DNA of 64,000 bases from Lactarius indigo (lineage: Eukaryota > Basidiomycota > Agaricomycetes > Russulales > Russulaceae). The DNA is taken from contig JAFKAC010000122.1 in assembly GCA_025766275.1 (NCBI GenBank), positions 92,309 to 156,308 of the forward strand, given 5' to 3'. The position numbers and the translations under genes are program-made. Positions 1 to 12,188 of the stretch are shown here, one piece after another. Under the pieces are notes generated by a model. The model ran no database searches. It saw only the letters and a list, made by a program, of their open reading frames with translations, and was not told the DNA's origin. Every line of letters begins with the position of its first letter. Position 1 is the first letter of the stretch.

Positions 1-3000
1 GTGGAGAACTAATACAGGCCGATCTTTACTTCCCATCAGCGGCTGGGTTTGGGGAGTGGCGTATACTCTGCTCGTGTTCCTTTATCAGTGAGGTGACACG
101 AGACAATGCACTGTTCAAAGCAGTGCTGGGACGTTTGCGGTATGCCCCTGTCACTTTTTTGGTCGGGTGGGCCAAGGAAGATAACTCGTACATCCACAGG
201 GAGCTCTCGTTGGGCTGTTTTTCCGAAACAAATCAAAAGCGATTAACGAAGGATAGTCCAATTCATATTTTTCGAGCCCGTCTCCCAGGGGGCACAAGGC
301 TGGTGGTAAGTGGCGTCAGAGTCTTGCCGCTGCCGGGAGTCCTGACGCGCTACAAGTACCTTATCGATGTCATTTCGGAGTTTGGCAGAGACGTATGTTG
401 ATTTCATCTCTATGACAATAGCCACTACTAAAGCTTTCGTGCGTTAGTATGAAATCCAAGGTTCTGTCAATTGAACACTCTCCTAGCACGAATTTCTAAT
501 CGGGACGCGTGCCAGTTTTGAGGATTCTTGGAATCTACAGTATGGACAAGCTGAAACGAACCGACTGGGAGAAACACGGCAGGTATTGAGCAATGAAAGG
601 TGGCGACTATACCGAGAAGTGAGGTTGCGACATCTTCATATTTTTCCTAATAAAAATAACACCAAATAGATGCAAAGCAAGGAAATCCTGTGGCGGGTTT
701 TACTATGATCCAATAATATTCAATGTCAATCGGGCCGCCAAGCAAATTACGACAATCTCTACTGATTTCGGCCACCAGGACCAGGAAGTGGATGAGGTAT
801 CGTATTATCCTTAGTTTTGGAGGTCTCTGACTTCTGGCCACCTAGATCCGTAGAAAATTCGAGTGAGTACGGAGTTCGCTTCAAATAACAAATAGTGGTC
901 ATTCGGGGTGTATTACAGCCTCGAACAGTATTCGGTTCTTTCTCAGGTAAGGCACGCAGGCCTACCGTTGCAGCAGAATCTGATGACTTGCACGGATCAG
1001 AATGTCATTACTGATATCCTCGAGGGTCGTGAATATCCCCACGTTTTTCATCCATCGTAAGTGTACTCCCACTCTCGGTTGGCCTACCTGTGCGTTCTGA
1101 GGGAGATCAAGTCCGGCGGAGAAAAAGGTCATTGAATTCACAAAATCTTCATTTGTGATTGGTCGAAGCGGGACTGGGTACGTGGATGTACCGCCAGCCT
1201 GACCGTGCACCTAATCGTAGTCATTGGTAGGAAAACTACGGTGATTATCTTCAAGATATTTGGAATAGAACGGGCATGGCAGAACCGGGGAAGCATTGGG
1301 CCACGCCCTCGGCAGCTGTTCATAACGAAGTCTCAGCTTCTCGCCAACAAAGTTGAGCACGACTATATAAACCTCTTATTCTCGCTTTCCACCGGTCCGG
1401 ACATGCCACAATATGTCCGCGAACGCATCCAACACTGGAGCTCGCGCAGGAGGAATAAAATATTGGACCTAGATGACGCAGAAGGCACAAGAGACGATCT
1501 TCCTGAGAAATTTAGTGAGCTCCAAGACAGCCACTTCCCATTGTTCATAATGGTGGACACAGTCGGTGCGACACTTGCTACAAGGAAACTGAAACTGATG
1601 ACGGCTATATTCTCATATAGTTGTGGAACCTCCTAGAGGCCGACGTGAAACCTCCCCCCTCCAAGAGCCGACATTCACGTTCCCAGAAGGGGAATAACAA
1701 GTGGCTACGTCACACCGACTTGGTGACATTCGATGTCTTCAAAAGGAAGTATTGGGACCACCTCCCCCAATTTCTGACCAAGGGTATTGGTGTGTCCCCT
1801 CCGACCGCCTTTATAGCAATTATTGTGCGCGCTCTCAACTAGCCATATAGTGCCATCCGTTGCATTTGGTGATATCATTGGTGCGCTCTTATGCGGTCTT
1901 TCGTATTTCCACCGCCAAACTTCTGATCGTCTAGGGACTATCAAGGGGTCAGAGAAATCACTGGAGTTCCCAAAGCGCGCTCTCGACAGAGAAACCTACG
2001 AAAGTCTCACGAACAGGGATTATGCACTGTTCGAATCTTATCAAAAACTCAAGCGGGAGCGGTGTGAGCGTGACCTTGCGGATAGGTGCACCCCCAGCGC
2101 TGCACGTTCAACCCGCCGCTGACTTGTTTCAAATCCAGGACACACGACCTGTTGGACGGGATAAATGAAAAGGGGCCGAAAGGCAATCTTGTCGATTTTG
2201 TGTGGGTGGAATTCGCTCCCTCTCTTGAATCGGTGGACTTAGTGATCCGTCGCTGGAAGTTACGTGGATGAAGTGCAAGACCTACTCCTCATTGACGCTC
2301 GACGTACGTTCTGCAATAATACTCTGTAACGACATTACTTAGCACGACATAGTGATTGTATCACTATGCCGAAATCCTGACGGATTGCTATGGGCCGGTG
2401 ACACGGCTCAGACCATATCTATTGGGAGTACTTTCAGTTTCAAGCAGCTTGGGGCATTTGTTTATAGATACCAAGTACGTAATTCTGAGGTACAACTGGC
2501 ATACGACTCGATACGAGAAGCTGACCATTTCTTCAGAGATCAATCCAAGCACTGCGTGGAATCCCAAGTCAACCCAAGGGTTTTCAATTGCTCGTGAACT
2601 ACCGCTCTCATGGTAATATCGTAAAATGTGCCAACGCCATAATCCAACTACTGCGGCGATTCCCGGGCGCCATCGATGTTCTGCAACAGGAAGTAGGTGT
2701 CGCCGGCAAAGCAAAGCCTGTATTTTTCCATAGCGGATGCCTTCCTTCCCAAGAATACGATTTCTTCCTTTCGTCCACGTGAGTATCCACAACATCCTTC
2801 TAGGTGTGTGTGCCTTGATTAACTTTGTTTCGTAGCGGACGGCCCTGTATGCTTGGGTCTGAACAGTGTACGAAAAAGTCCCTCCATTTGTTGCAAATTA
2901 TATAGACGGTCTTATCTGTGACACTAGGCATCATAGTGAGGGACGAAGCTGCTCGTCAGAGGCTCAGGAGAGATACTGGGCGTGTCGGCATTGTCCTGTA

Positions 3001-6000
3001 CATCGATACATTTTCCCCCTTCGTTCCTCGCTTACTGTAACGCCTTTCAGGACACTATTCAACAGCAAAGGTCTTGAGTTTCCCGACGTGAGTTTTATGC
3101 GCTGCGCAAAATACGTTTTAGCTCATCCGTTACATTGATCTTTCGTGTCCATAGGTCATTTTGTACAATTTTTTTGGGGAGTCTGCGAACGCGAATCTCT
3201 GGCGGCATTTAACAGATGCTCAGCCCCATCCGCTTGAGGATCTGAAATACGCACCCTTGATCTATGAGGTCAGTTACACAGTCGTTTCCCAGGGTTTAGA
3301 CGGATGACTTCTCTCACTGGCAGCTTAAATGCTTGTACGTCGCTATAACCCGAGCAAAGCACAAACTCTGGATTGTCGATTATTCTGACATTTGCTTGCC
3401 AATCAAGGTTCGTGCCTTATACACAGCTCCACAATTGGCGAGACGTGAATATGAGTCACAGCGTCATCTACTTAATCTCGGACTTGTTGAGGAACCGCAC
3501 ACCGTCCGAAACTCACTCGAAGATTTTATCGATCAACCTACCTCAAAGGGATGGCTCGAGGCAGGAAAACGACTCCTGGATCACGAAGAGTTCGAAGAAG
3601 CTGCCATGGCCTTTGAAAATGCAGGTGACGTCTACATGCAGGCGGTTGCCATGGCATTTCACCGACGGGAAGTCGCACGTGACATCCCTGAATCTGCGGC
3701 GAAGCGCCGAGGAGAAGCTTTCGTAGCCGCTGCCGATGCATTCGAGCATTGTGCCACAATGGCGGATGATGAAGAGGAGGAGCATTCCCGTTACGTAGCA
3801 GCTGCGCGTTGTTATGCTGAAATCAAGCACCATCAAGGGGTGGTGAGAACTCTAAAGCGAGCAGGGATGTATACAGAGGCGGCATCATACTGTTTCGATA
3901 ACAATCTCCTCAAAGACGCCGTCTCGCTTATCAAAACATCCAGGGTAGACCAGGAGACCACAGAACGTGTCAAGCAGGTCGCACGGATATCGTATTTGGA
4001 GGCGAAAAACCTAGAGTGCGTCTTCCAAGTAAAGCTTTTTAATCTCGCCTCATAGCCCCGCAGAGAGGCCGAGGAGTTGTTTGACGACGAAGAAGAACAG
4101 ATGGAGTTCGTTGTCGAGCACGAACTTGGGGTTACTCGTGCAGTTCTCCTCGTGAAACAGAAGAAATACGGAGAAGCGGTCCGACAGTACTTGGACGAAG
4201 GCCAAGAGTTGGGCGCCCTCGAAGTAGCTCTCGACCATATCGACGACGTAACGCAGGACTCCGATGCTTTCAACGCTATCGTCACAAAGATCTTGTGGCG
4301 ATACCTCTCGTTCGGTTGTCGCGGGTGGCCAGAAAACATAGGAATCCCCGCCTTCATGATCCGTAAGCTACTAGACACGATTCCTCTCCGGGAACTGCGT
4401 GTCAGAGAGCAGAAGCTGGTCAGTTCCTCCCTCTTTCTCCGGCGAGTTGGCTGACCTTTATGACGTAGCTCTACCTTTTCGAACTCATTTTCCTCGGAGA
4501 GTTATCAACGACCTCCCGGAAGACTCTCGCCAACCATATTCTTCGTTGTGACCCTCTCGACAAAGGGTTCAAACTCTTGGCGCTGGACTTGTATTTTGAT
4601 GACATGTCCTCGGCCTTGGATGTGTCTTCACAATCTGGAATTGTTTCATCACTTCACCTTTTCTACGAATACTCCCTCCTCATGAGAAACGCTGCTTTGG
4701 ACAGAGCCCCATGGGATTCCCCTTGGCTTTGTGCCCTCTTCCAGATCGAGACAGATGGTGAAGATGTTCGGACGAAGCCAGGAACGCTTGTGTACGACTC
4801 TATGCGGAGTGATTCATCACTAGCAGAGGAACTACCGGAACACTCTGCGGTGTCGTTGTCTCATGAAGGGCCTTCTGAACGACTTAATCGCCTACTATGG
4901 GAGCGACTCGACACTCGGATATCGAAGAAGGACCGCATGTCTTCGCGTCTATCACTTTTTGACCCATGTATCCAGCTCACTCTCCATGGGTCCTGTCGTT
5001 TGGACCATACGGCCTCTCACCACCTCGATGAGGGCTGGTTCAATCGAAGAGTCCGTTTCCATCTCCAGCAGGTAATGATTCTCGATAACCTTCACGCCTT
5101 CGGTCGTACGGACTTCCCTGAACGCGTGAAGAAACAAAGGTTAGTAATTCCATAGACCACTTTCTTTCTTTCTGAAGCTAATCTTGGCGCGCCCCACAAA
5201 GACGCCTCCTTGGCGCGCTGGAGAATGCCCTGAACCCAGTCACGTACTTCAGTGGCTCAATCGCTTCCCTGAACGAAGATTTAATACCAGAAGCTGCTGA
5301 TGGATTTGTGACAGTCAAACGGTGGGCCTTCGACGTTCTGTATACGCTCGATCCTTCCAGAGAAAGACTCCAAGGAGCTTTCCTTACGAACTTGTACAAA
5401 GCGTTCACGCTAGCACGGCTCCGAAAAGAAGGTCGTGCCATAAATAATTGCCTACGCCGTATTCCCTTTGCCTGGAAGCCCGAGCAAAAGCATCCACGAC
5501 TCCCAGTCATCTGTTACCGACCTGGCCGTCAGTTCTACACGCTACGTCACTTCCTGGCCTTCATGGACGGTTCTGGAGACCTGGTGCAAGGTACCAAGTT
5601 CTTCGGGTGCGGTTCTTCCACCAGATCCCCAGATATGTCATTAGTGACGCCGATCATAATAGATTCATGGTCCAGGAGCGTCTCCCTGTGGATCTCGCAG
5701 TACTATGCACCATAGTGGAGAGGTTATTTGGGCTTGCAATCATGACCACAAGACATCGAGGACTCGGTAGTCTGCACGGTGTACTTCTCCCGCGTACTTG
5801 GATATTGGAGCTGTGGGAGGATTTCTTCAGGTTCAAAGATAGGAGATTGGCGCCTCTGGAGGATCTCTTCGTCGCGACCAACAATCTTCTGAAGGATATA
5901 TACACGGGAAAGTACCAAAGGCTCTCTCTAAGGGAATTTTGGAACCGCAGTGAGTTCTATTGGCTTTTTCACTAACACCGAATAACGCTTTGCAGCATCT

Positions 6001-7364
6001 CTGGACCTCAAGAACAAGGCGCTTAACTTTTCTGAAGGTATCCCACCAAAATACTTACAAGATCTGTGTGTCGCACGCATGTGTGTGGATTTCTTTTTGA
6101 AGCGTCCGTCTACTGATGCCCGTCGTGAATCAAAAGATTTAGATGTCTCTGCCTCCGTGGGTGTTCACTACCCATATTAAGACGGGAGCTGATGTGAATA
6201 TCATTAGTCGGCGAGAATTTCCGCCCTCATAGAAATAATGTAGTTCAAGTGGCGTCATCGCTTCGAGCGATTCCTTCTCTAGAGTCAAGAGGTTTTCACC
6301 GGCGGTGCGTGTTGATTCTGCACGAACGGTTCGACATCTGAAACGAAACTGGCCAGGTACATCGATTCTCAGCACTGGTCGGGGCTAGCAGGTGCTCTAT
6401 ACCAGTCGACGACGTCACCTTTCGACCGCCTTGTCCGTCTTCGTCTTGAAAGCTCTCCTATTTCAGGACCACAAATCCCTGGCGTTGATTTAGTCACATT
6501 TAGCGACACAAACACCATCCCCAACGCACTTCAGCCTCGTTCTGGAGATCTCCCAACTACCACCATTGACACACATGACAACGCAGGAGGACCGTACGCG
6601 GCGACTGCTAGACAAGTTGCAGCTACTGATGAAATCGATGGAACAGGCAGTCAAAGCGTAGAAGGAGCTGCCGAATATTCAGCAGAAGACGCTATTGACG
6701 TCGGCGATGTAGGAGGATCGGACAAATCACAAGAGGCAGTTATCATCCAGAGGGCAGCGCGCCGGTATTTGCTAAAACGCGTCCAGCCAAGTTCCGACGA
6801 CAAGCTGAAGACTGGACGGGATCGTCTTTTCAAAGCTTGCAAGGCATCTGCGAGCGCCGTTCACGACAGGTACCGAAAGATCTACCTCGGGCCAGTCCCT
6901 CATCTTCTTCTCTGTCTGGAATGGATCATCTCGAGCGCTCGAGCATCAAAAGGTACAATTAAGGCTCGACGTGCAGAGGCGGCTCGACGTGCCGAGACAA
7001 CTCTTCAGGAGTTATCGGACCTAACGTTTCAACAGACGGAAATGAAGTAAGACTTAGAAGCATTTTGTTTGGCATGCGACTGAAGCAGTACCGCAGCGAC
7101 ATCGTCAAGGAGGCACGTGAACTACGAAGATGCCTGGAACCAGGAGCTAGCTATAGTTTACATCCTCAAGTGGAGACTCAAAGTAGGTGGGACGCTGCGC
7201 GGGACCTAGGACCCATCAGAAGTGCGGTGACGAAAACGAGGGACTTGTCCGAACGCCTCTCTGAACGCCTCTCTGATGATGATCCGAAGTTTCCCACCGG
7301 GGAGTTCGAATGTGCATGGAAAGGAATCATGCCCTCCGAGATACTGAGAATGAGGTCACACTGA
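1..7364 (+). CDS. TRANK1-like UvrD/superfamily 1 ATPase gene, 5' end outside window
   Basis: A multi-exon gene reading through the left edge. The frame is open from base 3 and shows a GEWRIL segment typical of the family's N-terminus. Introns that can be placed are 306-356, 393-447, 461-515 and 1178-1230. The Walker A motif VIGRSGTGKTT is complete only after removing 1178-1230, which splits its last Gly codon. Then follow RPRQLFITKSQ (about 1300), LFESYQKLKRER (about 2030), Walker B-like YVDEVQDLLLID (2262-2300), WAGDTAQTI (2393-2420), a NYRSHG motif (about 2600) and motif VI YVAITRAKHKLW (3336-3372). Downstream is a long helical region and an IQ-like IQRAARRYLLKR near 6750. SF1 helicase motifs appear in the right order, so the ATPase core looks intact. 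Substrate and role are unknown; the annotation TRANK1-like is by family resemblance. The last exon is uncertain: the gene ends at 7050 or at 7364. Unlikely to be a pseudogene because stops fall inside plausible introns. Confidence 0.8.
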
Positions 7365-7881
7365 AAGTACAATGAGCGAATTCGATAGGGTAGACGGAAA
7401 TTGTACATCCTATCGACCTCTGTATATAAATCACGAATTTAAAGTCTGAGCCGAATCGACAACCGAAACTGTTGGGCTACTGTAATGGATTTTCGCGAGG
7501 TGATGACACTGCAGTCTAATGACACTGATCGCTTGACTGATTGAGTGCGACGACGCGACAAGCTATCGTGCTATCATGGAATTGAAGACTCGTGAGGGTT
7601 GGTCACACCTGTGACAATCCCCCTCTCCATCTTTTTTTTTTTTTGAACCATCCCTCTCCATCCTTGCTTGACTCAGGTATACGTGTTACCAATTGCATTG
7701 AATCCCTAATTGGAGTGGACTGGTCAATTATTTTCTTTTTTGTTTTTCGTATCCAACTCACTGGACCACAGATGGTCATGTATTCGTCTGCGTGTGCGGT
7801 CGTCTCTCGGATGCAACATAGGAATTTAGAACTGCTGGATTGTAGAACAGTACGGACTGGCAATAGGTATGGAGTATTCTC
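7365..7881. other. Intergenic stretch with F-box 3' flank
   Basis: No gene seen. It holds the 20-bp retroposon scar at 7632-7651. From about 7770 it carries the start of a 3' flank that recurs beside other F-box copies: a GTCGTCTC motif followed by a block ending in a TTAT(T)(C/T)GCTGACGT-like sequence before the stop codon. Confidence 0.6.
7632..7651 (-). mobile_element. 20-bp retroposon scar (A-tract plus 7 nt)
   Basis: Thirteen T followed by GAACCAT, flanked on both sides by the direct repeat CCCTCTCCATC (7621-7631 and 7652-7662). The same T-tract plus GAACCAT begins the 60-bp insertion at 18479. It is therefore best read as the 3' tip of a LINE/SINE on the minus strand whose reverse transcription stopped almost at once. 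Slippage at a short repeat is the alternative. Confidence 0.65.
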
Positions 7882-9285
7882 TTATTGGCTGACGTGGGAC
7901 CTGACCCTTTCATCAAACTCCGTTTCTGTGCCGATGACGGTTACAGGGCGATCAGACAGTCGGCGCGCGGCGACGAACTTCCCAACGGATGACGCTGGCT
8001 GGCCTGCTAAGTAAATCAAATCAAGGGATGGAAACGCTTCGGCACCCATCTCCGCCGTGAGGGCTTCCAGTGCAAGAGCAATGTGCCCTGCGAGCTCCTC
8101 GGATACATGCAGCGTCTGCACGGCGGAGAGTGGGCGAAGGAGGGGCTGCCATTCAGCGTTCTCCATACCCTCTAATTGACGACCCTCGGGCTCGACCTTG
8201 AGCTTGAGATGAACCACATTGGGCCATATGGTGGAAAATTGGCTAAGAACCTGGGCCATGTGGGAAACTTGCCAATCAAGCTCTTCGCAAGAGACCGTAG
8301 TCGTAGCAGGGTGCCGATCCCAGCTCGGACGGTTTGCACTAGGATTCAGGGCGAAGGTGACCCAGCCATTGATAAAGCTCACTTGCGCGTGCCTGAATTG
8401 GGTTAACTTGGGGCCGAACGAGCGACTGATGAACCTGGAGAAGTGAGCGACCTGGAAGTCAACGAGCTGATTCAAATAATCTATGTATATCCGGTCCAGT
8501 TGAGGGCAGTCAATTCGCGCAACGAGGTCCTCCAGATACTCGTTAGCACCCCGGAATCCAAGGTAGGTGAGAGCGGGGAGGACAGTTCGCGTGACGGGAG
8601 GTGGGTGTATTCGATCGGGGCGGGAAGTAGCCAAACGAAATCCGATGTAAAAAGAGCCAAGCCTGGGCAACGTGCCCAAACATGCAACAATCGCTTCGGG
8701 CGAAATGTAACCAGTCGGCGGTATTCTGCGGAGATCAATGTCGACGAGGTCGCTGGCAGACAAAAGAAGTGTTGGGAGTGCCGGAAATGGAATGCGGTGT
8801 AAATATATGGTCTGTAAACTCGGTGCAGATCCTCCTAAGAATTCGGCAGGAAGGGCTAGTGCATTTCCATCCTCAGAGGAAATTTCAAGACGCGTCAGCT
8901 CCGGATACGGCTCCTGCATCACTGCGGCCATCTTTTCCCACTGCAAGCCTTTTACGTCAAGCCCGAGATAATATACACGACTGTGGTGCTTAAGTGCAGC
9001 AATGACATTGTCTTCGTCGTCAGGTGTGATGCCGCTTCCAGAATAGCGATACTGAATAACGATGGGAAAGGTCGGCCAGATACCGATATTCTTACTGACG
9101 GGAGTTCCGTATGTGCAGAGAAGTCGGAGATTGAGACGATGTGGTGACGCAAATACGACTTGTCGCCATTTTTGGCATACATGCACCAGGAAGTGCCAAT
9201 TCCATACTTCCCATGGAAGACGACGGGGAATGGAATCCTTTCGACAAAAATCAAATATTTCGAGTAAGACGTCGTCTGAGAGCAT
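7882..9285 (-). CDS. F-box-like protein, cluster copy 1
   Basis: A 467-residue open frame starting at an ATG (MLSDDVLLEIFDF). Residues 1-60 carry the F-box-like signature: LSDDVLLEIFDF, then WHFLVHVCQKWRQ and FASPHRLNL. F-box proteins link substrates to SCF ubiquitin ligases through Skp1. The rest, with regularly spaced Leu (for example LPALPTLLL), is probably a leucine-rich or helical substrate domain. An upstream exon at 9375-9437 (starting MSLAERLLK) could be joined through a GTGCGC donor and an AG acceptor near 9315-9325. The junction phase could not be settled, so the downstream ATG is used here. All six paralogues lie on the minus strand with related flanks. Substrate unknown. Confidence 0.8.
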   Translation of the reverse strand: MLSDDVLLEIFDFCRKDSIPRRLPWEVWNWHFLVHVCQKWRQVVFASPHRLNLRLLCTYGTPVSKNIGIWPTFPIVIQYRYSGSGITPDDEDNVIAALKHHSRVYYLGLDVKGLQWEKMAAVMQEPYPELTRLEISSEDGNALALPAEFLGGSAPSLQTIYLHRIPFPALPTLLLSASDLVDIDLRRIPPTGYISPEAIVACLGTLPRLGSFYIGFRLATSRPDRIHPPPVTRTVLPALTYLGFRGANEYLEDLVARIDCPQLDRIYIDYLNQLVDFQVAHFSRFISRSFGPKLTQFRHAQVSFINGWVTFALNPSANRPSWDRHPATTTVSCEELDWQVSHMAQVLSQFSTIWPNVVHLKLKVEPEGRQLEGMENAEWQPLLRPLSAVQTLHVSEELAGHIALALEALTAEMGAEAFPSLDLIYLAGQPASSVGKFVAARRLSDRPVTVIGTETEFDERVRSHVSQ

Positions 9286-9479
9286 GTCGATTGTTGTTGC
9301 ATGTCCGTAACTCTCACCTACGTCACAAAAAGTCAGTACTCGCTGTAGTCACCATGGGGTGCCGAAGGGCGCACCTCGACCGTGTACGCTCTTTTGTCTC
9401 TTGCAACCACCTTGAGCAATCTTTCTGCCAGTGACATGTGGGGCGGCACCGGCCTGAGAGGACGAATCACCTGGTAGGG

Positions 9480-9870
9480 AGAGCGGATGAACGCTAATCG
9501 AAGATCGGCAGTGAGCAACACTTAGTCAATTGGTATGCAGCAAACACACCTGGGAGAGCCTATGTGTGTAAGTGGTTCAACGAAATTGGGTAGGGAGACC
9601 GGAGGATCGCTGATTGTGGTCGCCGCCGGGTTGTCACAGTGGCGGGAATTCGACCAATTAGTCCAGTAATATGGCAAGACGACGACTTCAGACCAACCTC
9701 CGGGTCGGAGTATCCATTGACAATGAAATGGGCACTGCAGACAAAGGAGCTACTGTACTGTTATCCGAGTGCGAGAAGCAATTTCAAGGTGCAGCTAAGC
9801 CGTGGCTGTATTTCAAGTTGCCTCATGCCCTGGGAACCCAGGAACGCGCCCATACCACCGCCACCTAGCC
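9480..9870. repeat. Duplicated 5' flank of F-box copy 1
   Basis: The sequence upstream of copy 1 (TAGGGAGAGCGGATGAACGC, then GTCAATTGGTA and CACACCTGGGAGAG) recurs upstream of copies 3, 5 and 6 and, more weakly, copy 2. It probably contains the promoter. No TATA element was placed with confidence. Confidence 0.6.
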
Positions 9871-9888
9871 GCTACCTACAGTACTCTC

Positions 9889-10221
9889 TCAATCATGGAT
9901 TACCCAAGATAAACTTTTTGCTACCCCGTCTCGATCCCGTGAGTATGTGGTATTCCCTGAACTTTCCAATTGGCCAATGACTTCTAGAATGTTTGAAAAC
10001 GTCCGTCTCACGCTCGCATACTGCAAGCGCCATGGCACCACTAGCCGAAATGGTGTCAGAAAGTCGACCCTTTTCCCACAAATTCTCAACGCGAGAGGTC
10101 CCGATTCCCCACATATCATCATTCTCTTCGCTCTTCGTTGACCGAGATGTATGACACCAAGCCTACCATGGGTTTCTTGATACTCCAAAAGTGTGGATCG
10201 CTGACGACGATACCACGGCAT
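9889..10221 (-). pseudogene. Uncharacterised relic, paralogue of 28006-28383
   Basis: A minus-strand open frame whose middle (RICGKRVDFLTPFRLVVP) resembles one at 28006-28383 (VIGRRCVEFLTPFRPTIP). The DNA around CCGAAATGGTGT also matches between the two sites. No family was recognised. The shared reading frame suggests both derive from one gene or element. Sequence around them diverges quickly, so relic status is more likely than a working gene. Confidence 0.35.
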
Positions 10222-10781
10222 TCAACTCAACATGCGACTTGTGGAGCTAGACGCCACTCCTCTAGACATCCGATTTTACGAAGGAAAGGATGGGGCGAGG
10301 TCGGTTTGCGGAGGCGCACCCAAACTTGGCATAGATGGCGGAGAGTGGGCCTGCGGGAGTAACGAATTTACCAGCTAATGAGTTATCGCTCCCTGCTTGC
10401 AACGTCCGCATCTGTCGCCAAATCACGAGCAAGTCTCCAATTTAGCGAGGGTGACCAAGGCTGAGCAACAAGGCCCTTCTCCAGTGGTTGGAATGGTGCG
10501 CGGCTGCCCCTCAATTCAAGAATGCCGGCTTGGCCGTGGCAGTTTTCGATGTTGCCGCCAGCTCCTTGAAGAACTGCGTCATCATAACCTGGGAAGTAAG
10601 CTTGGCAGTAAGCTCGGTCATTTTAAAAGGTAGTACAGGTGTATGCATTGTGACAAATGTAGTCGAAATCAATATTCATCTGGTACGTGGTCGTCTCCTG
10701 AGATGCGATGCAAATGGTACCGTCGGGTTGTAAAACACCAGGTTATTGAGTACGCAACTACCAGTGGTATGGAACGTTCTC
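10222..10781. other. Intergenic, 3' flank of F-box copy 2
   Basis: No gene recognised. The part from about 10670 matches the 3' flanks of the other F-box copies (GTCGTCTCCTGAGATGCG, GAGTACGCAACT, then a TTATTTGCTAACGTAGGAC block next to the stop). Confidence 0.5.
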
Positions 10782-12188
10782 TTATTTGCTAACGTAGGAC
10801 CCGAGTCTGTTATTAAACTCCGTTTTTGTGTCGACGACGGTTATAGGGTTACCAGAGAGCCGGCGGGCAGTGACGAACCTCTTGATGGACGATGCCGGCT
10901 GGCCCGCTAAGTGAATCAAGTCGAGCGATGGTAACACTTCGGCGAACATCCCTCCCTCTTTCAGTGCAAGGGAAACGTGCCTTGCGATCTTCCGGGATAC
11001 ATGCAGCGTCTTCACGGTGGGGAATTTGTGGAAGAGATGCAGCCATTCAACGTTGTCCGTATACTCTAATTGGCGAGTTTCGTCGAGGCTGACCTTGAGA
11101 TTGAGATGTACAACAGTGTAGAGTGGCGCGGATAAATGGCTGAGCACTTGGGCTATGTTGGAAACCTGCCGGTTAACCCCTTCGCATGAGATGGTGGTCG
11201 TAACAGAGCACAAGTTTGAATCCGGAGATGGTTGGTTTGCATGACGATACATGCCAAAGGAGACCTTGTTACTAAAAAGGGTAACATGCGCGTGCCTATA
11301 TATGGTCAACTTGGGGCCGACTGAACGATCGACGAAGTTGCAGAGTTGAGTAACGTGAAAGTTATCAAGCGGACCCAAGTAAAAAGTCGAGACCTCGCTC
11401 AGTCGAGGGCTGTCGATTCTGCCAGCGAGGTCCTCCAAATATTCGCTAGCGCCCTTGAATTGAAAGTAGATGAGAGAAGGAAGGACAGTCCGTGCTACGG
11501 GAGGTGGGTGTATTTGATCAGGGCGGGGATTAGCCGATTGGAATTCAATGATAAACAGTTTGAGCTTGGACAATGCGGCCAAACCCGCAACCATCGCCTC
11601 GGGTGCAATGTAACCGGTAGGAGGTATATTGCGAAGATCGAGCTTGACAAGGTCACAGGTGGACAAAAGAAGCGTTGGTAATGACGGAAAGGGAACGCCG
11701 TGTAAAAAGATGGTCTGTAGACTCGATGCAGACCCTGCAAAGAAGTTGGCGGGAAGGACAGGTAAATTTCCATCCTTCGACCGAATGTCGAGACTCGTCA
11801 ACACCGGAAATGGCTCTTGCATCGTCGTGACCATCTTTTCCAACTGTGAACCTGTTACGACGAGCCTGAGAAAGCATACACGATCAGGGTGCTCGAGTGC
11901 AGCGACGACATTGTCTTCATTGTCAGGTAGAGTGCCGCTCCAAGCATTGTGATAATAAATGACGATAGGAAAAGGCGGCCAGACGCCAACTTTCTTCCTG
12001 ATAGGGGTATTGTGTGTGCAGAGAATTCGGAGATTGAGACGGTGTGGTGACGCAAATATGATTTGTCGCCACCTTTGGCATACATGCACCAGTACGTGCC
12101 ATTTCCATATACTGGGGTAGTGAGTATATTCCGGTGATTGACTTCGGTAGAAGTCAAATATTTCAAGCAAGACGTCGTCCGGGAGCAT
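10782..12188 (-). CDS. F-box-like protein, cluster copy 2
   Basis: A 468-residue frame from the ATG at 12188 (MLPDDVLLEIFDFYR). F-box-like region: LPDDVLLEIFDF, WHVLVHVCQRWRQIIFASP and LRILCTHNTP. The C-terminal two thirds follow copy 1 closely in spacing and key residues (PALPTLLL-like, PPTGYIAPEAM, LAGQPASSI, ending SYVSK). The frame stays open further upstream to an AG that is conserved in all copies before a G(A/C)(G/A)A block, suggesting an upstream exon. At the place where copy 1 has its exon-1 ATG, this copy reads ATC, so the internal ATG is preferred. Probably an SCF substrate receptor; substrate unknown. Confidence 0.8.
   Translation of the reverse strand: MLPDDVLLEIFDFYRSQSPEYTHYPSIWKWHVLVHVCQRWRQIIFASPHRLNLRILCTHNTPIRKKVGVWPPFPIVIYYHNAWSGTLPDNEDNVVAALEHPDRVCFLRLVVTGSQLEKMVTTMQEPFPVLTSLDIRSKDGNLPVLPANFFAGSASSLQTIFLHGVPFPSLPTLLLSTCDLVKLDLRNIPPTGYIAPEAMVAGLAALSKLKLFIIEFQSANPRPDQIHPPPVARTVLPSLIYFQFKGASEYLEDLAGRIDSPRLSEVSTFYLGPLDNFHVTQLCNFVDRSVGPKLTIYRHAHVTLFSNKVSFGMYRHANQPSPDSNLCSVTTTISCEGVNRQVSNIAQVLSHLSAPLYTVVHLNLKVSLDETRQLEYTDNVEWLHLFHKFPTVKTLHVSRKIARHVSLALKEGGMFAEVLPSLDLIHLAGQPASSIKRFVTARRLSGNPITVVDTKTEFNNRLGSYVSK

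Noticed and set aside
1205..1636. Helicase with deleted Walker A (pseudogene reading)
   Set aside because: Removing the 53-nt intron restores GRSGTGKTT.
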